NCBI GenBank assembly: GCA_903931735.1
Contig: CAIZDL010000113.1
Span: forward strand, 1-32,430
Length of the DNA: 32,430 nt
From: an uncultured Rhodospirillales bacterium
Lineage (GTDB): Bacteria; Pseudomonadota; Alphaproteobacteria; Azospirillales; Azospirillaceae
Reading direction: 5' to 3'
In this document: in pieces, positions 19,007 through 26,802 of the stretch
How the letters are laid out: each line of letters starts with the position of its first letter
How positions within the stretch are numbered: the first letter of the stretch is position 1
The notes under the pieces: model-generated
What the model was told of the DNA's origin: nothing
The model's input: the letters and a program-made list of their open reading frames with translations, nothing else
Databases searched by the model: none
Position numbers and translations under genes: made by a program

Positions 19007-19038
19007 GCAGAACGGCCACTTAGCAGAACGGCCTCTTA
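19007..19038. promoter_or_regulatory. 16-bp tandem direct repeat upstream of a small gene
   Basis: Two adjacent copies of GCAGAACGGCCWCTTA (19007-19022 and 19023-19038) differing at one base. The second copy abuts the AAAGGAAA ribosome binding site of the gene at 19052. Tandem sites of this size are compatible with an operator, or they could be a chance duplication. No known regulator site is recognised. Confidence 0.35.
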
Positions 19039-19051
19039 AAGGAAATTTTTT

Positions 19052-19315
19052 ATGTCGGAGCAACGCGAGGTTCGCAACCTCGACAAGTTTGCCACTGAAA
19101 CAACGGCCCGAAATGAGCGGAGGCAGGCCGAAGACGCCAGCCGGGCGGAACGCACCGCCTCCGAATCCGCGCTGAGGCTGGCGCGCACCGAGCGTGAAAC
19201 GCTGGTCCGGGCGGAACGAACCGCGGCCGAAAGCATCCAGCGGACGAAACGCCAGGAACGGGACACCGCCCTGCTGGAGACTTGGCAAAAAACGCCGTCA
19301 CCCCACGCCGAATAG
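19052..19315 (+). CDS. small highly charged helical protein, unrecognised
   Basis: An 87-residue protein with a good AAAGGAAA ribosome binding site and ATG at 19052. About half the residues are charged, with no Pro or Gly before residue 81, which predicts one long helix or coiled coil. It contains an internal repeat: RAERTASES at residues 31-39 and RAERTAAES at 53-61. No signal peptide or membrane segment is visible. No family is recognised. A structural, membrane-associated or nucleoid-binding helix is possible, but the sequence does not decide. Confidence 0.6.
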   Translation: MSEQREVRNLDKFATETTARNERRQAEDASRAERTASESALRLARTERETLVRAERTAAESIQRTKRQERDTALLETWQKTPSPHAE

Positions 19316-19373
19316 CCGGCCCAGAACGCTAGCCCGAGCACCAGAGCGCCCGAGCACCAGAGGGAGGGGCCAA

Positions 19374-19622
19374 TCAGCCCTTCTTGCCTGGGGCGGGCTC
19401 GCTTTTATGATCGACTTTTGGCGCGACACCGGGCGGCTGGGTCTCCACCGGGTCGCCCATCCCCACGAGGCAAATCCCCCCCGCCACCAGCAGCAACAAA
19501 AAGCCGAGGATCTGTTCCAGCGCCGCCATCAGGCTACGCTCATAGCTGGTGGCCAAACTGGCGGAGACCAGAAGCACGATGCCGGCAAGGGTCAACAGCG
19601 TGACCTTGACGCCTTTGCTCAT
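19374..19622 (-). CDS. small two-helix membrane protein, unrecognised
   Basis: An 82-residue protein with two hydrophobic segments, about residues 7-26 (VTLLTLAGIVLLVSASLA) and 36-55 (LEQILGFLLLLVAGGICLVG). A short polar tail with Pro and Lys follows. A G-rich stretch (GGTGGGG) lies 8-15 bases before the ATG. It is the first gene downstream of ssrA on the same strand, but the hairpin at 19660-19689 probably separates them. Function unknown. Confidence 0.6.
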   Translation of the reverse strand: MSKGVKVTLLTLAGIVLLVSASLATSYERSLMAALEQILGFLLLLVAGGICLVGMGDPVETQPPGVAPKVDHKSEPAPGKKG

Positions 19623-19659
19623 CGACCGACCCCACCCACACCGAATTAAAATGATAAGT

Positions 19660-19689
19660 GCCGGCGCTTCTGTTCCAAGGCCCGCCGGC
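19660..19689 (-). terminator. probable 3' hairpin/terminator of ssrA
   Basis: On the minus strand a 7-bp stem, GCCGGCG (19689-19683) with CGCCGGC (19666-19660), is followed by a weakly T-rich stretch (ATCATTTTAATT). It lies 14 nt beyond the tag stop codon. It may be a terminator or part of the mature coding-piece fold. Confidence 0.5.
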
Positions 19690-19980
19690 TAGCCCGTGCC
19701 TAACTACGCCGCGAGGCGCATGTCGGCAGGAGCAACGATGTTATCGTTCGCACCTAGAGTTTTGACCCGATAACGGCGGTATCATGCCGGGCAAAAGTTT
19801 CGTCTTTACTGCATCCCGTCGAGCCTATTTCGCCCCCATAACGCCGGCCGGTTTCCCGGGCGGCGGAACTGGTGGAGGCGCCGGGTACCGCCCCCGGGTC
19901 CGAGAAACCTATTCCACAATCCGTTTATCGCCATAGTCGAGTGTTACCCCGACCCACCGATTATGGCACAGACGGTTCGG
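19660..19980 (-). ncRNA. ssrA: tmRNA, circularly permuted two-piece form
   Basis: Ribosome-rescue RNA on the minus strand in permuted order. The acceptor piece comes first: CTCGGACCCGG leads into a perfect 5-bp T stem (CCGGG/CCCGG, seven-base loop GGCGGTA), then CGCCTCC, the discriminator A and an encoded CCA ending at 19870. A 32-nt spacer (19869-19838) follows. The coding piece starts GGGGGCG at 19837, pairs with CGCCTCC to form the 7-bp acceptor stem with one G-U pair, and continues with the tmRNA-like CTCGACGGGAT. The tag frame runs from GCG at 19751 to TAG at 19704 and encodes ANDNIVAPADMRLAA, which has the alphaproteobacterial AND start and LAA end. The outer ends of the gene are approximate. 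A strong hairpin at 19921-19975 lies in the acceptor-piece leader. Confidence 0.93.
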
Positions 19981-20085
19981 GAATAACACCCCCCTCTTGG
20001 CCCCTCTGCCGAGAACCTACTGAGTAAAGCCCCCCCTTGTGTTAGAATGGCCCCGATGAGGCCCAACAGCGACGGAACACCTCAG

Positions 20086-20976
20086 ATGTTTCGCTTTCCC
20101 AGCGTCCTGGCTTTAATGATTGCGGTCGCTTTCGGCGCGACATTGATGCAAAGCGCGTTCCGGGCACCGGGGGCACACGAGACGAGCGCGCCCAGCGCTG
20201 CCGGACAAACCCAGCCGAACGGGGTCACCTTCGCGGTGATTCCCCAATTTGACCCCCGAAAACTCGGGGCGATTTGGACACCGGTGATAACCGAGCTTGC
20301 CGCGCGATCGGGCGTTCGGCTCTCGCTCGTCATTCCGGCCACCATGTCCGAATTTCAGCACGGGCTTGCCGCCGGACGCTATGATTTCGTCTACGCCAAC
20401 CCCTATCAGCTCTTGCGTGAGGCCGACCGGCAAGGCTACCGGCCCCTGGTGCGCGACGCCGAGCCGTTGCGCGGTATTTTGGTGGTGCGTGCCGACAGCA
20501 GGGTGAACAGCCCGGCCGCCCTCGACGGCAAGGTGTTGGCGGTTCCCTCACAAAATGCGGTGGCGGCCAGCCTGCTGCTGCGCGCCGAGTTGGAGCGTGG
20601 CTTTCAGGTCCGGGTAAAATTGCTCGACGCCAAAACCCACGGCGGCGCCTTTTTGGCCGTGGCCGGGCATGACGCCGACGCCGGCGGCGGTGCCGACAAA
20701 ACCTTCAGAGACCTCGACCCGCTGATCAAGGGGGCGCTGAAAGTCATTCACACCACCGGCGAGATACCGCCCCACGCCATTGCCGCTCACCCGCGCGTCC
20801 CCGCGCACATCGCCGAGGCCATCCGCCAAGCCTTCTTAAAACTCGGCACCGCGCCGGAAGGTCGCGCGATGCTCGCCAAGGTGCAGATGAGACAGCCGGT
20901 GCCGGCATCGATGGACGAATACCGCCCCCTCACCGACTGGCACCTCGAACGCTACTGGATCGATGATACCGACTAG
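20086..20976 (+). CDS. PhnD-like phosphate/phosphonate-type substrate-binding protein
   Basis: A 296-residue secreted protein with an N-terminal hydrophobic segment (SVLALMIAVAFGATLMQSAF) and a type 2 periplasmic-binding fold of the PhnD/PtxB family. VTFAVIPQFDPRKLGAIWTPVI, GRYDFVYANPYQLLRE, VRADSRVNSPAALDGKVLAVPSQNAVAASLL, the central DA..GA and HTTGEIPPHAIAAHPRVP are typical. No ABC-transporter ATPase or permease gene is adjacent, so it may serve a distant transporter or a sensor. The start at 20086 leaves a compact signal; ATGs at 20047 and 20056 are also in frame. It diverges from ssrA. Confidence 0.85.
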   Translation: MFRFPSVLALMIAVAFGATLMQSAFRAPGAHETSAPSAAGQTQPNGVTFAVIPQFDPRKLGAIWTPVITELAARSGVRLSLVIPATMSEFQHGLAAGRYDFVYANPYQLLREADRQGYRPLVRDAEPLRGILVVRADSRVNSPAALDGKVLAVPSQNAVAASLLLRAELERGFQVRVKLLDAKTHGGAFLAVAGHDADAGGGADKTFRDLDPLIKGALKVIHTTGEIPPHAIAAHPRVPAHIAEAIRQAFLKLGTAPEGRAMLAKVQMRQPVPASMDEYRPLTDWHLERYWIDDTD

Positions 20977-20985
20977 CCGCCGGGT

Positions 20986-21417
20986 TCAGCCAAAAACCGC
21001 GTGCCAGGCGCCGCCGACTTTATCGAAGATCCAGACGAAGGTTGAGATGATAACGCCGCCAAAAAGCCCAACCGCGCACCCAACCCCCGAAGTTGCGATC
21101 AGCGCAACCACCGCCGGCAGCGCGCCCGCGTAAAATGTCCAGCCAACCATCGGCGGCAAAGCGGTAACCAAGGCTCCGAGCACGGTGCCGGTGGCGCAGC
21201 CGAAAAAGACCGATTGGGGATCGACCAAGGCCGATGGCCGTTTACCCGTTGGCGTCGGCGTTCCAACCACCGAACTATCGGCGCTGGCGGTGGTTGCCAC
21301 CACCAGAGTCGGGCCGCGCGCATCCCCAGGCCAAGCCAGGGAAACGTTGCCCTGGCTCATGAAAATACCGAAGGCGACCATAAGAAGGCTGATACCGGTG
21401 GGCCGCAACGGCTTCAT
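20986..21417 (-). CDS. small exported or membrane protein with Gly-rich helices
   Basis: A 143-residue protein with a signal peptide (LLMVAFGIFMSQGNVSLAW), a polar Thr/Ser/Pro linker, and two or three Gly/Ala-rich hydrophobic segments (FFGCATGTVLGALVTALP, ALPAVVALIATSGVGCAVGLFGGVIISTFVWIF). The GxxxG-like spacing and two Cys residues recall glycine-zipper membrane proteins. No family is recognised with confidence. It is convergent with the PhnD-like gene, 9 bp away. Confidence 0.6.
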   Translation of the reverse strand: MKPLRPTGISLLMVAFGIFMSQGNVSLAWPGDARGPTLVVATTASADSSVVGTPTPTGKRPSALVDPQSVFFGCATGTVLGALVTALPPMVGWTFYAGALPAVVALIATSGVGCAVGLFGGVIISTFVWIFDKVGGAWHAVFG

Positions 21418-21561
21418 GGGGAGAACTCCATTCGATGAACCGGGCCGATAATGCCGTGAAGCCGGGCGCGGGTAAAGGGGTGTCGAGCGTGGCTCTGGAC
21501 CTTAACCGGTCAGCGACCTATAAACAGCGAGCCCCTCCCTCTTTTTTGCCGGCCCCGCCCA

Positions 21562-22839
21562 ATGCTCGACCTCCGATCCATCCGCGATTGCTCTGCCGCC
21601 TTCGACCTCGCCATGACCCGGCGCGGGCTGGACCCGTTATCCGCCACTCTGCTTGGGCTCGATGCCCGGCGGCGAGCGGCGCAAACCACGCTCCAGGAGT
21701 TGCAGCAGCGGCGCAACGAGGCCTCGAAAGAAATCGGCGCGCTGAGGAAGTCGGGGGCCAATGCCGACACTCTGCAAGCCGAGGTGGCCGCCATCAAGGC
21801 CCGCCTGCCCGAGGTGGAAGAAGAAGAGCGCACAGCGGGGGCCGAACTGGAGCGCCTGCTCACCACCCTGCCCAACCCCCCGGCCGACGATGTGCCGGTG
21901 GGGCCGGACGAAAAGCACAATATCGAGGTGCGCCGGGTTGGCACGCCGCCCTCGATCACCACGCCGCTGGAGCATTTCGAGCTTGGCGAAAAGTTGGGGC
22001 TGATGGATTTTTCCGGCGCCGCCGCCCTTTCCGGCGCGCGCTTCACCGTGCTGCGGGGCGGGCTTGCGCGGCTGGAGCGGGCGCTGGGGCAATTCATGCT
22101 CGACCTGCATACCAGCCAGCACGGCTACACTGAAGTCAGCCCGCCGCTAATGGTGCGCGACGCCGCCATGTTTGGCACCGGCCAACTGCCCAAATTTGCC
22201 GAAGACCTGTTCCAAACCACCTCTGGCCATTGGTTGATTCCCACCGCCGAGGTCCCGTTGACCAACCTCGCGGCCGACAAAATCCTCGATTCAGAAGACC
22301 TGCCGTTGCGCCTGACAGCCCTTACCCCGTGTTTCCGGGCCGAAGCCGGGGCGGCGGGAAAAGACACGCGGGGCATGATCCGCCAGCATCAATTCTGGAA
22401 GGTCGAGATGGTCAGCATTACCGGCCCCGACCAATCTGCGGATGAACACGAGCGCATGACGGGTTGCGCCGAAGCCGTGTTGACCAAGCTTGGCCTGCCG
22501 TTTCGCACCGTTGTTCTCTGCACCGGAGATATGGGCTTTTCGGCGCGCAAAACCTATGACATCGAGGTTTGGCTGCCCGGGCAAAACGCCTACCGCGAGA
22601 TTTCATCCTGCTCCAACTGCGGGGATTTTCAAGCCCGCCGCATGAAGACGCGCTGCCGGCCAAAAGGCACCAAAGAAAGCACCAGGATCGTCCACACTCT
22701 GAACGGCTCGGGCGTCGCGGTCGGGCGGGCGCTGATCGCGGTGATCGAAAACTATCAGCGGCCCGACGGCTCGGTGGTGGTGCCCGAGGTGCTCCGGCCT
22801 TATATGGGTGGGCTGGAGGTGATTAGCCGTGGCGTTTGA
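21562..22839 (+). CDS. serS: seryl-tRNA synthetase
   Basis: Charges tRNA-Ser; class II, 425 residues. The N-terminal roughly 110 residues form the tRNA-binding antiparallel coiled coil ([20 protein letters not shown] onward). The catalytic domain has [42 protein letters not shown] (motif 2) and [18 protein letters not shown] near motif 3. All are standard. The stop overlaps the start of surE by 11 bp, opening a serS-surE-pcm-nlpD operon. Confidence 0.97.
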   Translation: MLDLRSIRDCSAAFDLAMTRRGLDPLSATLLGLDARRRAAQTTLQELQQRRNEASKEIGALRKSGANADTLQAEVAAIKARLPEVEEEERTAGAELERLLTTLPNPPADDVPVGPDEKHNIEVRRVGTPPSITTPLEHFELGEKLGLMDFSGAAALSGARFTVLRGGLARLERALGQFMLDLHTSQHGYTEVSPPLMVRDAAMFGTGQLPKFAEDLFQTTSGHWLIPTAEVPLTNLAADKILDSEDLPLRLTALTPCFRAEAGAAGKDTRGMIRQHQFWKVEMVSITGPDQSADEHERMTGCAEAVLTKLGLPFRTVVLCTGDMGFSARKTYDIEVWLPGQNAYREISSCSNCGDFQARRMKTRCRPKGTKESTRIVHTLNGSGVAVGRALIAVIENYQRPDGSVVVPEVLRPYMGGLEVISRGV

Positions 22840-23614
22840 GCTGCCAATTGATCTGCAACGGTCGCGGATTCTGCTATCCAACGACGATGGCATCAACGCT
22901 CCCGGGCTGGCGGTGCTGGAGCGCATCGCCCGCACCTTGAGCGATGATGTTTGGGTGGTGGCCCCGGAGACCGAGCAATCGGCCTCCAGCCATTCGTTGA
23001 CCTTGCACCGGCCGCTGCGGCTCCGCGAGATCGACGAACGCCATTTCGCGCTCGATGGCAGACCAACCGACTGCGCGTTGCTTGCGATCAATATGATTAT
23101 GCGCGACCGCAAACCCGATCTGGTCCTCTCGGGCATCAATTTCGGCCGCAACATCTGCGACGACGTAACCTACTCCGGGACCATCGCGGTTGCCATGGAG
23201 GCAACGTTGCTCGGCGTGCCCGCCATTGCCCTCAGCCAAGCGGTGGACGGGGGCGGCGCCACCGATTTTGCGGCGGCCGAACACTGGGGGGCCGAGTTGA
23301 TTCGCCGGCTGGTGCGCGCCTCCTGGCCCGACACCGTGTTGATTAACGTCAACTTTCCCGCCTGCGCCGCAAACGCGGTGACCGGGGTGCGCGTGGTGCC
23401 CCATGGCAAACGCAAGATCGCCGACGACGTTTGCGAACGGGTGGACCCCCGAGGCCGCACCTATTACTGGATCGGCCCGCTCCACGAGTCGGAAGAGGTC
23501 ACCCCCGGGTCGGATCACGCGGTATTATTGAGCCAGGGCATTGCCGTAACGCCCCTGCATCTCGACCTTACACATCAACCGACCATTGCCGCCCTGGATT
23601 TGGCCCTGAGGTGA
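22829..23614 (+). CDS. surE: survival protein SurE (5'/3'-nucleotidase)
   Basis: Metal-dependent nucleoside monophosphatase, 261 residues. The signature SNDDGI (metal-binding Asp19-Asp20), [14 protein letters not shown] and [11 protein letters not shown] with its metal-binding Asn are intact. The start is a GTG at 22829 behind GGAGG, overlapping the end of serS. This leaves a 12-residue extension before RILLSNDDG compared with many SurE proteins. The gene is followed after 3 bp by pcm, its usual partner in stationary-phase survival. Confidence 0.96.
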   Translation: MAFELPIDLQRSRILLSNDDGINAPGLAVLERIARTLSDDVWVVAPETEQSASSHSLTLHRPLRLREIDERHFALDGRPTDCALLAINMIMRDRKPDLVLSGINFGRNICDDVTYSGTIAVAMEATLLGVPAIALSQAVDGGGATDFAAAEHWGAELIRRLVRASWPDTVLINVNFPACAANAVTGVRVVPHGKRKIADDVCERVDPRGRTYYWIGPLHESEEVTPGSDHAVLLSQGIAVTPLHLDLTHQPTIAALDLALR

Positions 23615-23617
23615 TCC

Positions 23618-24283
23618 ATGCCGCCCACCCCCTGCGTCCAACGCCTGATAAAGGCAATCTACCAAAACGGCGTGAGGGACGAGGCGGTGTTAGAGGCGAT
23701 TGCGGCGGTGCCACGCGAAGCCTTCGTGCCGCCGCTGCTGAAGAATTTCGCCTGGGAGGACCGGCCGCTGCCGATCGGCGAGGGGCAAACCATCAGCCAA
23801 CCCTCGGTGGCAGCTTACATGACCGAGCTTTTAGAGGTTTTGCCGACACACTCCGTGCTCGAAATTGGCACCGGCAGCGGTTACCAGGCGGCAGTACTGG
23901 CGCTGCTCGGCGCTCATGTGTATACCGTGGAACGACGAGCCGCCCTGCTGGTCGAAGCGCAACGCCGATTCGCCGAGTTGGGGCTGGACCGCATCACCGC
24001 CCGCTTGGGCGACGGAACCCAAGGTTGGCCCGAGCACGCGCCGTTTGACCGTATTATGGTCACCGCTGGCGCCGAGGGCCGGGAGCCGCCGCCGGCTCTG
24101 CTGAGCCAACTTGGTGTTGGCGGCGTGTTAGTCATCCCGCTGGCGGGCGAGTGCTGGGAACAGCGCTTGGTCCGAATCCGGCGGAGCGAAACCAGTTTTC
24201 TACGGGAGGAGACGTGGCCCGTTCGCTTTGTGCCCTTGGTGGCCGATCTTCCTTCAGGCACCCGCGCACCGCCGGGCGCCTGA
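23618..24283 (+). CDS. pcm: protein-L-isoaspartate O-methyltransferase
   Basis: Repairs isoaspartyl damage in aged proteins using S-adenosylmethionine; 221 residues. The SAM-binding motif I reads VLEIGTGSGYQAAVLA, preceded by GEGQTISQPSVAAYMTELL, which is typical of the family. FDRIMVTAGAE and QLGVGGVLVIPL complete the fold. It follows surE by 3 bp and overlaps the proposed start of the next gene by 70 bp, so the four genes from serS are probably one transcript. Confidence 0.96.
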   Translation: MPPTPCVQRLIKAIYQNGVRDEAVLEAIAAVPREAFVPPLLKNFAWEDRPLPIGEGQTISQPSVAAYMTELLEVLPTHSVLEIGTGSGYQAAVLALLGAHVYTVERRAALLVEAQRRFAELGLDRITARLGDGTQGWPEHAPFDRIMVTAGAEGREPPPALLSQLGVGGVLVIPLAGECWEQRLVRIRRSETSFLREETWPVRFVPLVADLPSGTRAPPGA

Positions 24284-25554
24284 CCCTGCTGCTGATTGCG
24301 CTGGCGCTACCGCTGATCGGTGGCGGCTGCTCGCAGGTTGGCCTTGCGCCTGTGGTATCCCAAGATACCGAGGTGACACCCGGCCAAACGATCACCGTTG
24401 CATCGGGCGACGCGCTCTATCTCATCGCGAAGCGCTACAATGTTCATTCGCGGGATATTATCAGCCTTAACCACCTCTCCCCGCCCTATCGCCTTGAAAT
24501 CGGCCAAAAGCTTTTGTTGCCGCCGACGCGGACTTACACCGTTCATGTCGGTGACTCGCTGTCTACCATCGCCCAGCGCTACCATTACGAAACCGCCCAA
24601 ATCGCCCGTTTAAACCAAATCGCGCCGCCCGCCTATGTCATTCAGGTCGGGCAAGTGCTGATCCTGCCGGGCGAGTCCGCCCCCCCCTCAACGCCAACAC
24701 CGACGCACAAACCCGAGCCCGCCGAAATCAACCCCATCCACGGCGTCGCGCCCGGCGCGGTGCGGACCGAGCCATTGCCACCGCCCACCCTGCAATCGGC
24801 GCCGGTCCCGCTGGCTCCCGCGCCGGGAACCGGTCTCGCCAGAACCGCGCAATCCAGACCAGCGCCCGGACCAAACTACGCCGCCGCGCCCAAAGCCTCC
24901 GCCCAGGCCGCTCACGCCCTCGCAACTATCGGGCCGGCGGCAAAACGCGACCCGCAGGCCACCAAGCCAACCACGGCCAGAAGGACGGCCCCGCCCGCAA
25001 GACCCACGCCGGTTGAGTTGGCCGCCGTCACACCCGCCGCCGACCCGCTGGCCCCGTCAGCACCAACCCCGGCAGCGTCAGCCCCGCCTGCACGGGCCGA
25101 GCCGGCCAAAACCGCGCCGGTAAAAGCCGAACCGCCCAAGGTGGTTGAGGTGCCGGCACCGCCAGCCGGCGGTGGTCGGTTCATGTGGCCGGTCAAGGGT
25201 CAGGTGATATCGGAATATGGCGGCAAGCCCGATGGCAGCCAGAACGATGGCGTTAACATCGGCGCCCCCCGTGGCGCCCCGGTGGTCGCTGCCGATACGG
25301 GCGTGGTGGCCTATGTTGGAAACGAGTTGCGCAGCTACGGCAACCTCTTGTTGATCCGCCACACCAACGGGCTGGTCACCGCCTACGCCCACCTCGACAC
25401 GACGCTGGTTCAAAAAGGCGCCCGAATCAAGCGCGGCCAAAAAATCGGAACGGTCGGCTTTTCGGGCAAAGTTTCAGCCCCGCAAATTCATTTCGAGGTC
25501 CGGCGCGGCAGCCAAGCTGTGGACCCCGGCGACTATCTTGAGGGCCACACTTGA
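24214..25554 (+). CDS. nlpD: NlpD-like LysM/M23 amidase-activator lipoprotein
   Basis: A 446-residue envelope protein from a GTG at 24214 that follows GGGAGGA and overlaps pcm. The N-terminus is a lipoprotein-type signal ending GGGC (Cys39). Two LysM domains follow (about 60-103 and 107-152), which bind peptidoglycan, then a Pro/Ala-rich linker and an M23 domain (about 319-442). The M23 zinc ligands look degenerate: the HxGxD position reads NDGVN and the HxH position reads QIH. That matches the NlpD/EnvC group, which activates amidases instead of cutting peptidoglycan. An upstream ATG at 24151 lies deeper in pcm and seems less likely. Confidence 0.9.
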   Translation: MARSLCALGGRSSFRHPRTAGRLTLLLIALALPLIGGGCSQVGLAPVVSQDTEVTPGQTITVASGDALYLIAKRYNVHSRDIISLNHLSPPYRLEIGQKLLLPPTRTYTVHVGDSLSTIAQRYHYETAQIARLNQIAPPAYVIQVGQVLILPGESAPPSTPTPTHKPEPAEINPIHGVAPGAVRTEPLPPPTLQSAPVPLAPAPGTGLARTAQSRPAPGPNYAAAPKASAQAAHALATIGPAAKRDPQATKPTTARRTAPPARPTPVELAAVTPAADPLAPSAPTPAASAPPARAEPAKTAPVKAEPPKVVEVPAPPAGGGRFMWPVKGQVISEYGGKPDGSQNDGVNIGAPRGAPVVAADTGVVAYVGNELRSYGNLLLIRHTNGLVTAYAHLDTTLVQKGARIKRGQKIGTVGFSGKVSAPQIHFEVRRGSQAVDPGDYLEGHT

Positions 25555-25557
25555 TTT

Positions 25558-25700
25558 GTTAAAGGCGGCCGCGTGAGGCGCCTTTGGTGGAGTCGGAGGG
25601 GCAAAGCCCCGGCAAAACTTTTAGATTGCCTTCGGCGACCAAAGGCCGGGGCCTTTGGAAACCTGGACTTTTAAAGTGCACTTTAACTGATGCGGTCTAG
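25558..25700. repeat. MITE-like palindromic repeat, copy B (left arm decayed)
   Basis: Shares with copies A and C the core GTCGGAGGGGCAAAGCCCC, TTGCCTTCGGCGACCAAAGG and the right arm CCTTTGGAAACC.GGACTTTTA with terminal TTAACTGATGCGGTCTAG. The left hairpin is altered and the left terminal repeat is reduced to GTTAA. It lies between the convergent nlpD and DUF815 ATPase genes. The ATPase stop TAA is inside the repeat's TTAAC, and its last codons (Leu-Asp-Arg-Ile-Ser) come from the repeat end. Confidence 0.82.
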
Positions 25701-26591
25701 AGCGAAGCCGGACACCTCCCTCAGTTCGCCGGCAAGGTCTTGGATAAACTGCCACGCCACCCGGCCCGAGCGGCTGCCCCGGGTCATGGACCACTCGACG
25801 GCGCGGGCACGCAAGCGCTCCACCGGCATAACCAAACCAAAGTGAGCGGCATAACCTTCGACCATCGCGAAGAACGTCTCCTGATCGCAATTGTGGAAGC
25901 CGAGCCACAACCCGAAGCGATCGGAGAGCGAGACTTTCTCTTCGACCGATTCCGCCGGATTGATCGCCGTTGAGCTTTCGTTTTCGATCATCTCGCGCGG
26001 CATCAAATGCCGGCGATTGGATGTCGCATAGAACACCACCTGCTCCGGACGCCCCTCTAGCCCGCCCTCCAACACCGCTTTCAACGATTTATAATGTGCG
26101 TCCTGGCCGTCAAACGACAGATCGTCGCAAAACACGATGAAGCGCCCCGCACTTTCCCGCACCAAGGCTAACAGGCGGGGCAGCGACGGGATATCTTCGC
26201 GGTGAATTTCCACCAGCGCCAAACTGCGCTCCCGCCCGGCCTCGGCCAACTCCCGGCACACGGCCAAATGAACCGCCTTGACCAACGAACTTTTGCCCAT
26301 CCCACGCGCGCCCCACAAAAGGGCGTTATTGGCCGGAAGCCCGGCGGCAAAGCGCCTGGTATTTCGCAATAAGATACCGCTCTGCCGCTCAATGCCGCAC
26401 AACAGGCCCAGCTCAACCCGATTAACGGCGGCAACCGGCTCCAGCCATCCCGAAGCGGCGTGCCAAACAAACGCATCGGCCGAGCCCAGGCTTTGCGGTG
26501 GCGCTGGTGGCGGCGCCAACCGCTCCAACGCGCAGGCAATCCGCACTAAAACAGGCAGTATCTCGGCGGCGTCTGCGGGGTCGATTTTCAT
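25683..26591 (-). CDS. DUF815-family P-loop ATPase
   Basis: A 302-residue AAA+-like protein. The Walker A motif is GARGMGKSS (about 94-102) and Walker B is FIVFCDDLSF (151-160). EGRPEQVVFYATSNRRHLMPREM, DRFGLWLGFHNCDQETFF and RSGRVAWQFIQDL are characteristic of the DUF815 family. The function is not established. The ATG at 26591 has AAGGA upstream; the open frame continues upstream without similarity. The gene ends inside repeat copy B. It diverges from the PAS sensor gene across about 210 bp. Confidence 0.88.
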   Translation of the reverse strand: MKIDPADAAEILPVLVRIACALERLAPPPAPPQSLGSADAFVWHAASGWLEPVAAVNRVELGLLCGIERQSGILLRNTRRFAAGLPANNALLWGARGMGKSSLVKAVHLAVCRELAEAGRERSLALVEIHREDIPSLPRLLALVRESAGRFIVFCDDLSFDGQDAHYKSLKAVLEGGLEGRPEQVVFYATSNRRHLMPREMIENESSTAINPAESVEEKVSLSDRFGLWLGFHNCDQETFFAMVEGYAAHFGLVMPVERLRARAVEWSMTRGSRSGRVAWQFIQDLAGELREVSGFALDRIS

Positions 26592-26706
26592 GCCATTGGT
26601 CCTTGTTGAAGTCAAAGCCCACCACATCTCTGTTTTCGAGCAATTTGCAAGGCAGCCCAGCGAGACACATTGCCGCATCCTAAGAGGGGCAGCGCTGCTA
26701 TATATT

Positions 26707-26744
26707 GGCAATTGCCTGTTCTAACTAACCTCTTCTAACGAACC
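26707..26744. promoter_or_regulatory. candidate operator: palindrome plus direct repeats
   Basis: The divergent region between the ATPase and sensor genes holds a perfect 10-bp palindrome GGCAATTGCC (26707-26716) beside TATATATT. Two copies of TTCTAACKAACC (26719-26730 and 26733-26744) with a 14-bp period follow. The pattern fits a regulator site, but no known one is recognised. Confidence 0.3.
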
Positions 26745-26802
26745 ACCCGGCCAACCAATCACCCGGAGAATGCCGGCCACCCGTCGGCCGTGAAAGGCAA
26801 CG

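Noticed and set aside
19801-19980. Plus-strand riboswitch, RNase P or SRP RNA
   Set aside because: The conserved structured sequence makes sense only on the minus strand, where CCA, acceptor-stem pairing and a tag frame identify a permuted tmRNA.
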